Positions 1 through 8,048 of a stretch of 42,520 bases of DNA are shown piece by piece; position 1 is the stretch's first letter, and each line of letters begins with the position of its first letter. The DNA comes from Planctomycetota bacterium (lineage in GTDB: Bacteria; Planctomycetota; Phycisphaerae; Phycisphaerales; SM1A02): contig JADFKZ010000007.1 in assembly GCA_022564665.1 (NCBI GenBank), positions 1 to 42,520 on the forward strand. Reading direction: 5' to 3'. The position numbers and the translations under genes are program-made. The notes under the pieces are model-generated. The model had not been told where the DNA came from and searched no databases. It saw nothing but the letters and a program-made list of their open reading frames with translations.

Positions 1-126
1 CGGATCTTCAACGTCGGCTACCTCGGCATCTCTTCCTCCGGCCAGGACGACATTGAGATCGAGGCGCGCGATCTTCCCAAGCCCTACGAGATCAAGGCGT
101 TGATCGATCAGCATCGCAAGATGTAA
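1..126 (+). CDS. C-terminal end of a probable bacterial PH-domain protein (partial)
   Basis: Frame 1 is open from the first base and ends at TAA (124-126), giving the last 41 residues of a protein that starts outside the window. The visible part alternates hydrophobic strands (I-F-N-V-G-Y-L-G-I, then I-E-I-E-A) and ends with D-L-P-K-P-Y-E-I-K-A-L-I-D-Q. That pattern, a last beta strand, a D-x-P-x-P-x-x-I step and a closing helix, is typical of the bPH2-type pleckstrin-like domain of bacterial membrane-associated proteins. The family call is inference from 41 residues. Function cannot be deduced. Confidence 0.5.
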   Translation, partial: RIFNVGYLGISSSGQDDIEIEARDLPKPYEIKALIDQHRKM

Positions 127-169
127 GAGTCACAACAGGTAACCCGCTCTGAGGCCATCAAAGGGTCGA

Positions 170-574
170 TTGGGGCTCGATTTGGTCCTGCAATGGTCCT
201 ATCGGGTCCAATCGAGGTTGCGCCAGCCGGCACTGCTATCGGCGATAGTCGAGGCCCACCCCTCCAGCATCGCGCCTAACGACCTGGAGATCGACGGGTA
301 CTCCGAGGAGCAGATCGGCTATCACGTCTACCTCATGATGGAGGCTGATCTTGTGAAGGGCGTAAGCACTACCCACTTTGGCAGCACCAACGTTAGCGCG
401 ACCGCGACGGGCATGACTTGGGACGGGTATGAGTTCTTGGACGCGGCCCGTGAGGATTCGCGCTGGGATCAGGCGAAGAAACTAGCGGAGCGCGTGGGCG
501 GTGTCACGTTCAAGACGATGCTCGACATCCTGTCCCGCTTGGCGAAAGACGCGGCGACCTCCGCGATGGGCTGA
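170..574 (+). CDS. DUF2513-family protein
   Basis: A 134-residue frame whose core matches DUF2513 from memory of the family: an N-terminal helix, then E-I-D-G-Y-S-E-E-Q-I-G-Y-H-V-Y-L-M-M-E-A and T-W-D-G-Y-E-F-L-D-A-A-R-E-D. These proteins are small, probably winged-helix-like, and common in phages and mobile elements; their role is unknown. The start is uncertain. TTG at 170 gives an N-terminus unlike the family, while TTG at 218 begins just before the conserved L-L-S-A-I-V-E-A helix, so the true protein may be about 118 residues or its first codons may be damaged. It stands alone, 43 bp after the preceding stop, and faces a convergent membrane gene. Confidence 0.7.
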   Translation: MGLDLVLQWSYRVQSRLRQPALLSAIVEAHPSSIAPNDLEIDGYSEEQIGYHVYLMMEADLVKGVSTTHFGSTNVSATATGMTWDGYEFLDAAREDSRWDQAKKLAERVGGVTFKTMLDILSRLAKDAATSAMG

Positions 575-678
575 CGCTCGCCTTGCACGAGGGGCGACGG
601 ATGAGCCTCTTGCACAGATTTCGCACCGCAGAGTGTGTTGCAGACGTTACCGTCTCTCGACCTCATTGCCAAAGATCA

Positions 679-1431
679 TCAAGACGTACGGGAATAGCTG
701 GGTGCCGGAGCAGCAGGCGACTGTTCCCCGCACTCTGGGCAGATGTTGCCGGCGGTACCCCTCAGGTCGTATCCGCAGGACAGGCACGAGGTCGGCGGAA
801 TCCGGCGGACGACAAGCCAAGCCATAACAGCGCCCGAGGTCGCACCGATGAAGACGATTGCGACGACAGGATTCGCAACCAGGCCCACGATCAACATGGG
901 CGAATAGCCGCCGGGGCTTGCCGCCGTGGCCATCCATGGATCCCACATGAATGCGAACCCGCCGGTGAAGATGCTGACACCGAGGCACCAGGACACCGAG
1001 CTGGCGAGCACCCACCAGCCACGCGGAAAGTACCTTGGCAAAGCAAGGCGCTGAGCGAGCCCGATGATCGCTCCGAGCAGCGCCCCCGACACCGGCGCGA
1101 GCACCCAGCCAGTCACACCGAGGAGCCTCTCTGAGCCGGCGATGACGAGTGCACCACCGATTGATCCACCGATCGCTCCCGCGACGGTCATGACTGCCCA
1201 GCGCCCCGCCGCCACAGGAAGGACGCGCCTAATCACGATCCCCTGTGCAACTCCCAACGCGCTCCCGACGCAGAACCCAACCACCGCGCCGACCAGGAGC
1301 ACCTGGACCTCGAGCCAATAGAGTGCGATCCAAGCGAGCCCGATCCCGAGAGGAAGCCCGATCACCAGCCCCATTGAACAGGCAAGCGTCCAGCGCCACC
1401 ACACTCCCCAGCCGTCGTAGGTCTTTATCAC
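679..1431 (-). CDS. Polytopic membrane protein with C-terminal zinc ribbon
   Basis: About 250 residues with six or seven glycine-rich hydrophobic segments, followed by a cytosolic-looking tail holding C-L-S-C-G-Y-D-L-R-G and then C-P-E-C-G-E. This four-cysteine zinc ribbon with its G-Y-D-L-R-G signature is a very common tail on Phycisphaerae membrane proteins. The start is taken as GTG at 1431 because it overlaps the stop of the upstream gene in a GTGA junction, which implies translational coupling; the longer frame to 1470 would begin with an unlikely Gly/Arg-rich stretch. The function is unknown. The ribbon could bind Zn and mediate protein or RNA contacts (inference). Confidence 0.65.
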   Translation of the reverse strand: MIKTYDGWGVWWRWTLACSMGLVIGLPLGIGLAWIALYWLEVQVLLVGAVVGFCVGSALGVAQGIVIRRVLPVAAGRWAVMTVAGAIGGSIGGALVIAGSERLLGVTGWVLAPVSGALLGAIIGLAQRLALPRYFPRGWWVLASSVSWCLGVSIFTGGFAFMWDPWMATAASPGGYSPMLIVGLVANPVVAIVFIGATSGAVMAWLVVRRIPPTSCLSCGYDLRGTAGNICPECGEQSPAAPAPSYSRTS

Positions 1432-1718
1432 GGCGCCGGCACGTCCGCCACGACCTCCCAGCCGCACCATGAGGAGCCCGAGCAGAGTCGGGCGTTCCTC
1501 TCAATCGTGCCATGGGACCAGAGACGGTATAGCCGCTCGGTGTTCGTGCTGTCCTCGATAGTCGCGCTGATCTCAATGATCCGTACCACGGGCTGTGGCT
1601 CCACCGTCAACTCCGGCTCCTGGGCGGCAGCCTCCCTCGGCAAGAGCCGTATGGCGACGTCCAGGGTCACGATGACGGTGAGGATCACGAGCCACGTCGT
1701 AGCTGTCTTCTGTCTCAT
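1428..1718 (-). CDS. Small protein with N-terminal membrane anchor or signal
   Basis: A 96-residue protein: a short basic start (R-Q-K), a hydrophobic segment (W-L-V-I-L-T-V-I-V-T-L) at about residues 9-25, then R-L-L-P-R-E-A-A-A-Q, after which the chain is polar with three cysteines near the C-terminus. It is probably an exported or single-pass protein. The ATG at 1718 is strongly supported by a full AAAGGAGGT Shine-Dalgarno sequence 6 bp upstream. Its stop overlaps the start of the downstream membrane protein, so the two form a coupled pair. No family recognised beyond similar short N-anchored proteins of planctomycetes. Confidence 0.6.
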   Translation of the reverse strand: MRQKTATTWLVILTVIVTLDVAIRLLPREAAAQEPELTVEPQPVVRIIEISATIEDSTNTERLYRLWSHGTIERNARLCSGSSWCGWEVVADVPAP

Positions 1719-1724
1719 GGCGGA

Positions 1725-1733
1725 ACCTCCTTT
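1725..1733 (-). promoter_or_regulatory. Strong Shine-Dalgarno site for the 1718 start
   Basis: On the minus strand the sequence AAAGGAGGT lies 6 bases before the ATG at 1718. It is a near-perfect anti-16S match and fixes the start of the small anchored protein. Confidence 0.7.
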
Positions 1734-1778
1734 GGGTGAGGCCCCAGTCTACCCGCCTACTCACGAATGCCGTTCAAT

Positions 1779-1801
1779 TAAGCGAGGGTGTCCGGGAATT
1801 C
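1779..1801 (+). repeat. Left terminal inverted repeat (perfect core)
   Basis: 23 bases that are the exact reverse complement of 2946-2968. They lie 70 bp before the transposase start. Confidence 0.85.
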
Positions 1802-1870
1802 TAACAGCGTAAGCGCATAGATCTCCGACGGTTACGGATGCACAAGTAACCCAAATCGGAGATCTACGTT

Positions 1871-2947
1871 ATGTCGGTACGTGCCATGGAGGGCACGTGC
1901 TTGGCGGCGCTGGTCAGGATGGCCATCCCAGTTTGTAAAGCCGCCGAGCGGCAGTGCCCAAGGAGTGGACCCGGTCGCAAACCCGACTATGCCGATTGGC
2001 AGATCACGGTGCTCATTATGATCGCGATCCTGGCACGGCGAAAGAGCAAGTCGGCTCAATACCGGTTCCTTTACGAACATCGTCACGAGCTGCAGGACTG
2101 GCTCAATTTGAGCGGTGCCTTTCCCGCGAGGAGCACCTACTTCCAACGCTACCGGCGGGCTCATGGAACCTTCCAGACCGCGATCGCCGAGCAAGGGCGC
2201 AAGGCGATCCGAGAGGGCATCGCCGATGCCACGACGGTCGCGGTGGATAAGAGCCCGATCCGGGCACGAGGGCCGGAATGGCACCACAAAGATCGACGGC
2301 GGGGCACGATCCCCAAGGGGCTGCACGGCGTCGATCGCGACAGTACCTGGACCTACTCGGAACACCACCGTTGGGTTCAGGGGTACGCCTATGAGGTCGT
2401 CGTAAGTGCCGGGAAAAGAGGGATCACCATGCCCCTTCTGGCCTCCGCGGCCACGGCGAACGTGAGCGAACACGTCAGCTTTGGGCCGAAGATCAAACAG
2501 TTACCCAAGCAAGTTCGCCACGTGCTTGCCGACGCCGGCTACGACAACAACCGTTATGGAGACGAGATTGAGTATGCTCCCGATGGTCACCGAACTGGGC
2601 GCCGCTTCGTCTGTGCGCGAAACCAGCGAAACAAGCCCAAGCGACGCGGCTCCTCGCCTTGCTCCAAGTCAATCCTCGCGGCTCGCGAGCGGCGACAACG
2701 ACGGCTGCAGTTCTTCACGGGTCCGACCGGACAGCGTCTCAAGTCACGCCGGTGTCAAACCGTCGAGCCCTTCAATCAGTGGTTCAAGAGTCTCTTTGAG
2801 GTGGACCACCGAGCTTGGCATCGGGGGCTGGCCAACAACAAGACCCAACTTCTCGGCGCATTGTGCTGCTACCAACTGCTTGTTCGCTTCAACCACCGCT
2901 GCGGGCGTCACAACGGCCGTGTCAAATGGATGCTCGATACCCTATGA
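1871..2947 (+). CDS. DDE transposase (IS4/IS5 superfamily-like)
   Basis: 358 residues beginning at ATG 1871 with GGAG about 10 bp upstream. It probably cuts and rejoins the surrounding IS ends. Candidate catalytic acids: D in V-A-V-D-K-S, D in V-L-A-D-A-G-Y-D, and E in Q-T-V-E-P-F-N-Q-W-F-K-S-L-F, the usual D, D, E spacing of DDE_Tnp_1 enzymes. An N-terminal helical region includes A-I-L-A-R-R-K-S-K-S-A-Q-Y. The frame is intact and ends one or two bases into the right inverted repeat, so the element may still be active. I cannot assign the precise IS family by eye; the lack of the Y-x2-R-x3-E-x6-K signature argues against typical IS4. Confidence 0.75.
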   Translation: MSVRAMEGTCLAALVRMAIPVCKAAERQCPRSGPGRKPDYADWQITVLIMIAILARRKSKSAQYRFLYEHRHELQDWLNLSGAFPARSTYFQRYRRAHGTFQTAIAEQGRKAIREGIADATTVAVDKSPIRARGPEWHHKDRRRGTIPKGLHGVDRDSTWTYSEHHRWVQGYAYEVVVSAGKRGITMPLLASAATANVSEHVSFGPKIKQLPKQVRHVLADAGYDNNRYGDEIEYAPDGHRTGRRFVCARNQRNKPKRRGSSPCSKSILAARERRQRRLQFFTGPTGQRLKSRRCQTVEPFNQWFKSLFEVDHRAWHRGLANNKTQLLGALCCYQLLVRFNHRCGRHNGRVKWMLDTL

Positions 2948-2968
2948 ATTCCCGGACACCCTCGCTTA
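2946..2968 (-). repeat. Right terminal inverted repeat (perfect core)
   Basis: Exact reverse complement of 1779-1801. The transposase stop falls at its inner edge. Confidence 0.85.
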
Positions 2969-2983
2969 TCTGGACAGCATTCT

Positions 2984-3880
2984 CGGGTAGGCGGGAATGC
3001 CGTTCAATTAAGCGATGGCTCCAGCTTCACGGGGAGGTTGCGCTGCGGCTTGCGCGGTCGGGTCATGTAGGTGTGATTCTTGTGGCGTCGTCTGACGATC
3101 CGCGGCGCGGCTGACCTGGACCGTTTGGGATTGATGATGAACCACGGAAGACTTCCGCCTGGACACCCAAGTTCAAGCCAGCGGAGAACATCAAGGAAGC
3201 TGACGTGGTCCGCTGGCACGCCTTGAGCTTCAGCGGCATGGATCAGCACGAGTTGAACGGTGTTGTAGACCATGCCGAACACGGCGGGTTCTCGATGGAT
3301 TCCATCGACGGATAGGCAGCGCAGGACGTCCATCCTCATCGTGGTCTTGAGATGACGCAGGTTCGTCTCGACCTGCCATCGCTGACTGTAAAGCTCGGCA
3401 ACGGCCTCCTTGGGATACCGTTGGGGATCAAGCAGTGTGGTGACGAGCGTCACCTCGCGCAACCGGTAGCCACGTCGGGTGACTCGGTAGCGCAGCTGAC
3501 GAACTCGAAGGAGATCGGGCAGGAGATCCCACGTCTGGCGGGGAAGCCAGGGCGGCACTTCGGCGGGCGTGATCCAGTCGACGATCTGATCGTGCTTGCC
3601 GAGACGACGGACCCAGATCGATTGCGGTCCCTTCCAGTGCTTGAACGCGGCGTGGCGACGATGGGGGCGGAAATTGACCCGCCTCGAGGCGTTCATACCA
3701 ATGACACAATGCAAATGCTCGCTGAAAAGCTGCCCAAGGTATGCATACCTGCAATAGCCACGATCAGCAACGACGACGTGGTTCGGCCGCAACAGCTCGT
3801 GCAAACGATGCACGCGGCGTGGGGGCGTGTCAGTGAAAAGGCCGCCCACCGGACGGCCTGTGGATCATGCTCGCCGTTTG
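2984..3880 (-). mobile_element. 5'-truncated IS4-family element remnant
   Basis: One IS end is present at about 2984 (CGGGTAGGCGGGAATGCC and onward), with the transposase stop inside it. The other end and the first part of the transposase are missing. The IS-like frame is lost at a stop at 3865-3867, and an unrelated PEP-CTERM gene begins its 3' end at 3893, so the break lies between about 3865 and 3892. The first 111 bp recur at 5014-5124 with only a handful of substitutions. Confidence 0.7.
3004..3849 (-). pseudogene. IS4-family transposase, N-terminus missing
   Basis: 281 residues of an IS4-type DDE transposase. The second aspartate block is visible as V-V-V-A-D-R-G-Y. The IS4 hallmark Y-x2-R-x3-E-x6-K is exact in Y-S-Q-R-W-Q-V-E-T-N-L-R-H-L-K. 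The N-terminal DNA-binding region and the block with the first catalytic Asp are absent. Full IS4 transposases usually exceed 400 residues, so roughly a third is lost. Upstream of the GTG at 3849 the frame closes at TGA 3865-3867. Without the first acid it should be inactive. It ends within the terminal repeat of its own IS. Confidence 0.8.
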
Positions 3881-3892
3881 GATGGGTAGCGG

Positions 3893-4651
3893 CTAACGCC
3901 GCCGGCGTCTTCTTATCAGCAGCCCGCCGATCGCGAGCAGCGCCAGTGTTCCCGGAGCGGGCACGGGGTCGGTCGGATGCGGACCTTGATGGTTGAACCC
4001 CGGTTGTATGAAGAAGCCCCCTGCGGGAAACAACGGGTTGATGGGGTAACCCGACGGCGGGGTGTGCTTCCAGGTCCCTGTGCCCTGCAATAAGACCGGG
4101 GCAGCCGGCTGCGACAGGATCACGTCCAATGGATTGGCAGGATCTCCCCCCGGTATGGTGAAGATGACATCTGCGTTGACAGTCAAAGAGGAGCTGAAAG
4201 TTCCGCCATCGGGATTGGTGTGAAAGATGTCCATCGTCCCAAGCGACGGTGCTAACGCATCGGGTTGGGGGAGTCCGGGGATGATTCCGTTTTTGTTGAC
4301 CGTCACGTGCACATCGACCAACTGCCCAATATCCAGAGGGACAATGCTCACCAGATGCAGGGCGACCAACTCGATATCAACGGTTCCAAAACCACCCGGG
4401 GGATCGAAAGGATTGATTCCCTGCAGGCGTTCGACGATGGTGTCTGTTACGCCGAGATCACCAGGGCCACCCAAGGGGACACCCATGACGGAGACATCGC
4501 CAAAACCGAAGTCGGGAATGAACGCGCCGTCGAGAGTTCTGAAAAAATCGAAGCCGGGATCAATCAAGCTGGCCGAGGCGGTACTGCGAGCTCCGAATAC
4601 CACGGCCGGTAGTAACAGACATGCCGTACGCAGCGTGGCGTGCTTCTTCAC
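3893..4651 (-). CDS. Exported PEP-CTERM-type protein
   Basis: About 252 residues. The start is GTG at 4651, chosen because AAGGAGG sits 8 bp upstream and the protein then opens with a classic signal peptide (K-K-H-A-T-L-R, a hydrophobic run, A-S-A). The mature part is rich in Gly, Pro and Asp and lacks cysteine. The C-terminus reads V-P-A-P-G-T-L-A-L-L-A-I-G-G-L-L-I-R-R-R, the tripartite PEP-CTERM layout processed by exosortase-type systems and typical of planctomycete surface proteins. The core family is not recognised. The gene ends about 26 bp from the truncated IS4 copy, so its 3' flank has been rearranged. Confidence 0.7.
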   Translation of the reverse strand: MKKHATLRTACLLLPAVVFGARSTASASLIDPGFDFFRTLDGAFIPDFGFGDVSVMGVPLGGPGDLGVTDTIVERLQGINPFDPPGGFGTVDIELVALHLVSIVPLDIGQLVDVHVTVNKNGIIPGLPQPDALAPSLGTMDIFHTNPDGGTFSSSLTVNADVIFTIPGGDPANPLDVILSQPAAPVLLQGTGTWKHTPPSGYPINPLFPAGGFFIQPGFNHQGPHPTDPVPAPGTLALLAIGGLLIRRRRRR

Positions 4652-4714
4652 TTTGGTTTCCTCCTTGTAGATCCCGCCCCTCGCATCCTCTGCATGGCGA
4701 ACGCCTCCCGTCGC

Positions 4715-4734
4715 GTGGCTGTTACCACAGCCAC
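4715..4734 (-). promoter_or_regulatory. Perfect 8-bp stem-loop in the leader of the 4651 gene
   Basis: GTGGCTGT and ACAGCCAC are exact complements around a 4-base loop. The hairpin lies 64-83 bases upstream of the GTG start at 4651, so it could sit in the 5' leader. No T-tract follows, so it does not look like an intrinsic terminator. The rest of 4740-5013 holds no gene I can support. Confidence 0.35.
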
Positions 4735-5013
4735 CACGCATGGCCTCGACCAAGTTGTGTCGGAGTTCCCCGAGGAGCGACAACGCGCGTGCCCGAGTCA
4801 CTCGGACGTACCGTCTCGCTCTCTCTTCGCGTTGGCCATTCTCGCCTGATTCACTCGGATTTCAAGATCGGGTAACCGAAAATTGGACAGATCACCAGCC
4901 GGCAATCGGTAAGACCCGGTGTAGCAGGAGTTTACTGGCAACAAGATGCGGCTGGGAGTCGCAACCTGCGGTGCCGGCACCGTGAACCCCGACGTCGCGG
5001 CGTGGGGGCCGTG

Positions 5014-5124
5014 CGGGTAGGCGGGAATGCCGTTCAATTAAGGGATAGCTCCTGATTCACGGGGAGGTTGCGCTGCGGTTTGCGCGGTCGGGTCATGTAG
5101 GTGTGATTTTTGTGGCGTCGTCTG
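5014..5124 (-). mobile_element. 111-bp fragment of an IS4-family end
   Basis: This stretch matches 2984-3094 almost base for base, including the terminal GGGAATGCCGTTCAATTAAG-like segment and the coding region for the last ~30 transposase residues (ending S-L-N stop). Homology stops sharply at TCTG (5121-5124). A few substitutions separate the copies, so they are diverged relatives rather than a fresh duplication. The fragment sits about 75 bp upstream of the second PEP-CTERM gene. Confidence 0.75.
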
Positions 5125-5255
5125 CGTCGCCGCCCTGTTTGGAAGGGTGGTCGTCGGCAACTGGAGGAGCATCCAAACGGCTTGGCGAGAACCCTCTGGC
5201 GTGAAGGAGAAGGGGACGCGGAGGGGGGTCTGCGCTGGGGTTCCTGTCCATTTCG

Positions 5256-5900
5256 TTGCTTTGCACGGCCGGGGCGAACGCGGGCATCATCAGCTTCGCT
5301 GACACGTTCGGTCCGGCTGCCGTCCCCTTTCCATCGGCGCCGCTGGTGACGCTCTCCCTGTTCGACCCCGCATTGGGGACACTCACGAAGGTGACGCTCA
5401 CCCTCGACGCCAACACGTCCGGCGGGAGGATTGCCTGGGACAACGAGGCGCCCTTCGAGACCGATGTGACGCTCGGCATCGGGGCCAGGGTCACCGCGGT
5501 GGGCCTCGGCGGCATCACGCTGGTCGCCGTTCCGCTCCAGATTGGCAGCGCAGTCGGGATCGCGGCGGACAACGACGGCGCGGCCGACTTTGTCGGCACC
5601 GACTCGTTCTCGGTGGTTGGCGGATCGGGCTCCGACTCGGACATGGCCATGCTGACGACGGGTTTCGGGGTCTACATCGGCCTGGGTACCTTCGACGTTG
5701 ATGTGTCAGCGATCGTCGAGACCTTCCTCAGCACGACCGGGGGCTACGGTCCGATCGACCCGGTGCCGGGCAACACAGACGGGACCGTGACCGTGACCTA
5801 CGAGTTTAGTTCCATCCCCGAACCCTCCACCGCCCTTCTTCTCGCGTCGGGCCTTGCCGCGCTCGCGGTGAGAAGCGGGATCCGGCGGCGAGGGTGGTGA
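5256..5900 (+). CDS. PEP-CTERM protein, choice-of-anchor-E-like; start frameshifted
   Basis: The body resembles choice-of-anchor E proteins: L-S-L-F-D-P-A-L-G-T-L-T-K-V-T-L-T-L near the N-terminus, a beta-rich middle, and a C-terminal S-I-P-E-P-S-T-A-L-L-L-A-S-G-L-A-A-L with R-R-R-G, a full PEP-CTERM signal. It should be exported and sorted to the envelope. In frame, only TTG at 5256 is available and it cuts through a signal peptide. The frame is open back to 5205 without ATG or GTG. A GTG at 5201 in another frame reads K-E-K-G-T-R-R-G, and losing one G from the six-G run at 5223-5228 would join it to a complete signal peptide (S-A-L-G-F-L-S-I-S-L-L, then A-N-A). Either a sequencing error or a real frameshift is likely. 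Confidence 0.7.
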   Translation: MLCTAGANAGIISFADTFGPAAVPFPSAPLVTLSLFDPALGTLTKVTLTLDANTSGGRIAWDNEAPFETDVTLGIGARVTAVGLGGITLVAVPLQIGSAVGIAADNDGAADFVGTDSFSVVGGSGSDSDMAMLTTGFGVYIGLGTFDVDVSAIVETFLSTTGGYGPIDPVPGNTDGTVTVTYEFSSIPEPSTALLLASGLAALAVRSGIRRRGW

Positions 5901-5948
5901 TCGCGAGGGAGACGAATGTGCACTGGAGTGCGCGCCTCACGAGGTGAC

Positions 5949-7892
5949 TCATCTGTCATCTTCCAGTTCCAGGACGTGCAGTTGCGAGGGATACTCCCCG
6001 GAGCAGTAGACCCGCTGGACGGCGGTGATGAAATCCTCCTCGTCGGCGAGGTAGATGTTGTGGACGTACTTCTGGGGGTTGCGATCCACCAGTGGGAACC
6101 ACGTGCTCTGGATCTGCACCATGATCCGGTGCCCCGCTTGGAAGGTGTGCAGGACGTCCTGGAGAGGTAGCCATATCCGCGTTGGCTCATTGGGAACGAA
6201 CGGCTCGGGGTGCTCGGCGCTGTTGCGGAAGCGGCCGCGAATCACCTCGCTGCGGATCATCATCTGGTACCCGCCCATGTGCATACCATCGCGGACGAAA
6301 TCGTGGTCCTGAGTGCCGGGGGGCAGGACATCGATCAACTTGACGATCCAGTCCGAGCCCGTGCCCGACGTGGACACCCATAGGTCCGCGATGATCGGGC
6401 CGGCAAATGTAACATCGGTCTCCAGCACATCGGTCTGGTAGACCAGGACGTCGGGCCGGCGGGCCGCGAACCGCTGATCGTCGGTCATGTACTGTGCCGT
6501 CATCCCACGGGCGACATCGGTCGTAAAGGGCACGGGCCGGGCGGGGTCGCTGACGTACTCATCGAAGCGCTCGCCGGCGCTCGGTGCGTCGAATGACAGC
6601 CCACCCCCCGCGTGAAGGAACAGGTCACGCGTGGCCACGTCCCGCGGCGGCCACTGGTCGAACGAGCGCCACTTGTTGACGCCGGTCTCGAAAACGGTCG
6701 CTTCGGGTAGATCCAGATCGCCCTCATCCTTGAGGAATCGCCGGAAGAACGGCCGCTGGATGTCGCGCTGGTACTCATATGCGGTCTCAGCGCCGAAGAA
6801 GGCGTTGCCGAGCGTCTGGCCGCTGGTTCGGTTCCAGCCGCCGTGGCGCCACGGCCCCATGACCAGGACGTTGAAGATGCCCGGGTTATCTCGCTCGATT
6901 GTCCGGTAGATGTTCAGCGGCCCGTAGAGGTCCTCTGCGTCGAACCAGCCGCCGACGGTCATGACCGCCGGAGCGACGTTTTTTAAATGAGGCAGGATGT
7001 TGCGCGCCTGCCAGAACGCATCGTAGTTGGGGTGCGCGACGATCTGGTTCCAGAAGGCGATCTCGCCGTGGAGGTACCGCTCATTGGCGTTCTTCAAGGA
7101 GCCCATATCGAGAAAGAACTGATAGCCATCTGGCGTGGTGTGGTCGACCCTCGGGCCGCGGGTGGTGGTGGGCTCGGGGCGCGCCCGGCCGAATGAGGCC
7201 AGGAAGTTGAACGCGTGAGGGAGAAAAAACGCGCCGTGATGGTGGAAGTCATCGAACCACCAGTCGGCGATCGGGGCCTGCGGCGAGACCGCCTTGAGAG
7301 CGGGGTGGGCGTCGATCATTCCCGCCGCGGCGTAGAAGCCCGGGTAGGAGTTGCCCCAGAGGCCGACCCGACCGTTGTGGTCGGGGATGTTGTCAAGGAG
7401 CCACTCGATCGTGTCGTAGGTGTCTGAGCTTTCGTCGACGTCTGCCGTTGACACCTTTTCATCGATGTGCGGCCGCATGTTGACGAACTCGCCCTCGCTC
7501 ATGTAGCACCCTCTCACGTCCTGGTAGACGAAGATGTACCCATCGAGCGCGAACTGCCTGTCGGGGCCCAGACGTTTGCGGTACTTCCGGGGTCCATAGG
7601 GCCGGCAGCTGTAAGGGGTGCGGACCATGAGGATCGGATAGCGCTGCGAGTCGTCCTTGGGCACGTACACCGCCGTAAACAGGCTGATTCCGTCACGCAT
7701 AGGCACCATGTGTTCCTGCTTGGTGTACAGCGCCTCGATCGACGGCATGGCCGCCGCCGCTTTCGACTCACCGGATGGATTCCCCTCGGTGTGAATCGTG
7801 GGCGCAGCGGAGCAGCCCGCCGCGATGAGCGCGGCGGTCCCAAGCAGGAAGCGGCCCAAGACGCGCCGACGCCGATTCGTGTCGCTGGTCAT
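5949..7892 (-). CDS. CocE/NonD-family (S15) hydrolase, lipoprotein
   Basis: 647 residues of the X-Pro dipeptidyl-peptidase/cocaine-esterase-like family, which hydrolyse peptide, ester or amide bonds. The N-terminus has R-R-R-R, a hydrophobic stretch and the lipobox A-A-G-C with Cys27, so it is probably lipid-anchored. An alpha/beta-hydrolase domain follows. The nucleophile is Ser182 in G-N-S-Y-P-G; the likely acid is Asp318 in G-G-W-F-D-A-E-D; the His is H350 in G-P-W-R-H-G-G-W. The last ~200 residues form the family's jelly-roll domain (D-V-L-P-P-G, then V-Q-I-Q-S-T-W-F-P). The start ATG 7892 was preferred to 8006 because it places the signal at the N-terminus. The substrate cannot be read from sequence. 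It is transcribed alone, converging on the PEP-CTERM gene. Confidence 0.88.
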   Translation of the reverse strand: MTSDTNRRRRVLGRFLLGTAALIAAGCSAAPTIHTEGNPSGESKAAAAMPSIEALYTKQEHMVPMRDGISLFTAVYVPKDDSQRYPILMVRTPYSCRPYGPRKYRKRLGPDRQFALDGYIFVYQDVRGCYMSEGEFVNMRPHIDEKVSTADVDESSDTYDTIEWLLDNIPDHNGRVGLWGNSYPGFYAAAGMIDAHPALKAVSPQAPIADWWFDDFHHHGAFFLPHAFNFLASFGRARPEPTTTRGPRVDHTTPDGYQFFLDMGSLKNANERYLHGEIAFWNQIVAHPNYDAFWQARNILPHLKNVAPAVMTVGGWFDAEDLYGPLNIYRTIERDNPGIFNVLVMGPWRHGGWNRTSGQTLGNAFFGAETAYEYQRDIQRPFFRRFLKDEGDLDLPEATVFETGVNKWRSFDQWPPRDVATRDLFLHAGGGLSFDAPSAGERFDEYVSDPARPVPFTTDVARGMTAQYMTDDQRFAARRPDVLVYQTDVLETDVTFAGPIIADLWVSTSGTGSDWIVKLIDVLPPGTQDHDFVRDGMHMGGYQMMIRSEVIRGRFRNSAEHPEPFVPNEPTRIWLPLQDVLHTFQAGHRIMVQIQSTWFPLVDRNPQKYVHNIYLADEEDFITAVQRVYCSGEYPSQLHVLELEDDR

Positions 7893-8048
7893 GGGGTCAA
7901 TGGTAGCATGCCCCCTGATCCCAACGGGCGGATGCAAGCACCGACACGCGGGGGTGCTCGACAAGACGACGCCTCGGCGGTACGGCGAATTGGACCGCAC
8001 CGTCAAGGCGTCGTGCTCGTATTGATGCCGCGCGGCGGCTTTCTCGGA

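Larger units (their letters stand above)
1764..2982 (+). mobile_element. Complete-looking insertion sequence with long inverted repeats
   Basis: About 1.2 kb. A perfect 23-bp inverted repeat lies at 1779-1801 and 2946-2968 (TAAGCGAGGGTGTCCGGG plus five bases). It extends outward imperfectly as GAATGC-N-GT-N-CA at both ends, and weakly to 1755 and 2992 (GCCTAC/GTAGGC). One DDE transposase gene fills the interior. I do not see a target-site duplication, because the right end abuts another IS end directly. The outer 15-18 bases (GAATGCCGTTCAATTAAG) also form the terminus of the neighbouring IS4 remnant, so the exact boundary is ambiguous by about 10 bp. Confidence 0.75.

Noticed and set aside
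4715-4734. Intrinsic terminator
   Set aside because: The hairpin is perfect but there is no T-tract and it lies in a leader, not after a stop codon.
5093-5650. 185-codon minus-strand open frame
   Set aside because: Antisense to the PEP-CTERM gene; only its last codons overlap the IS4 end fragment, and in a different frame from the transposase.
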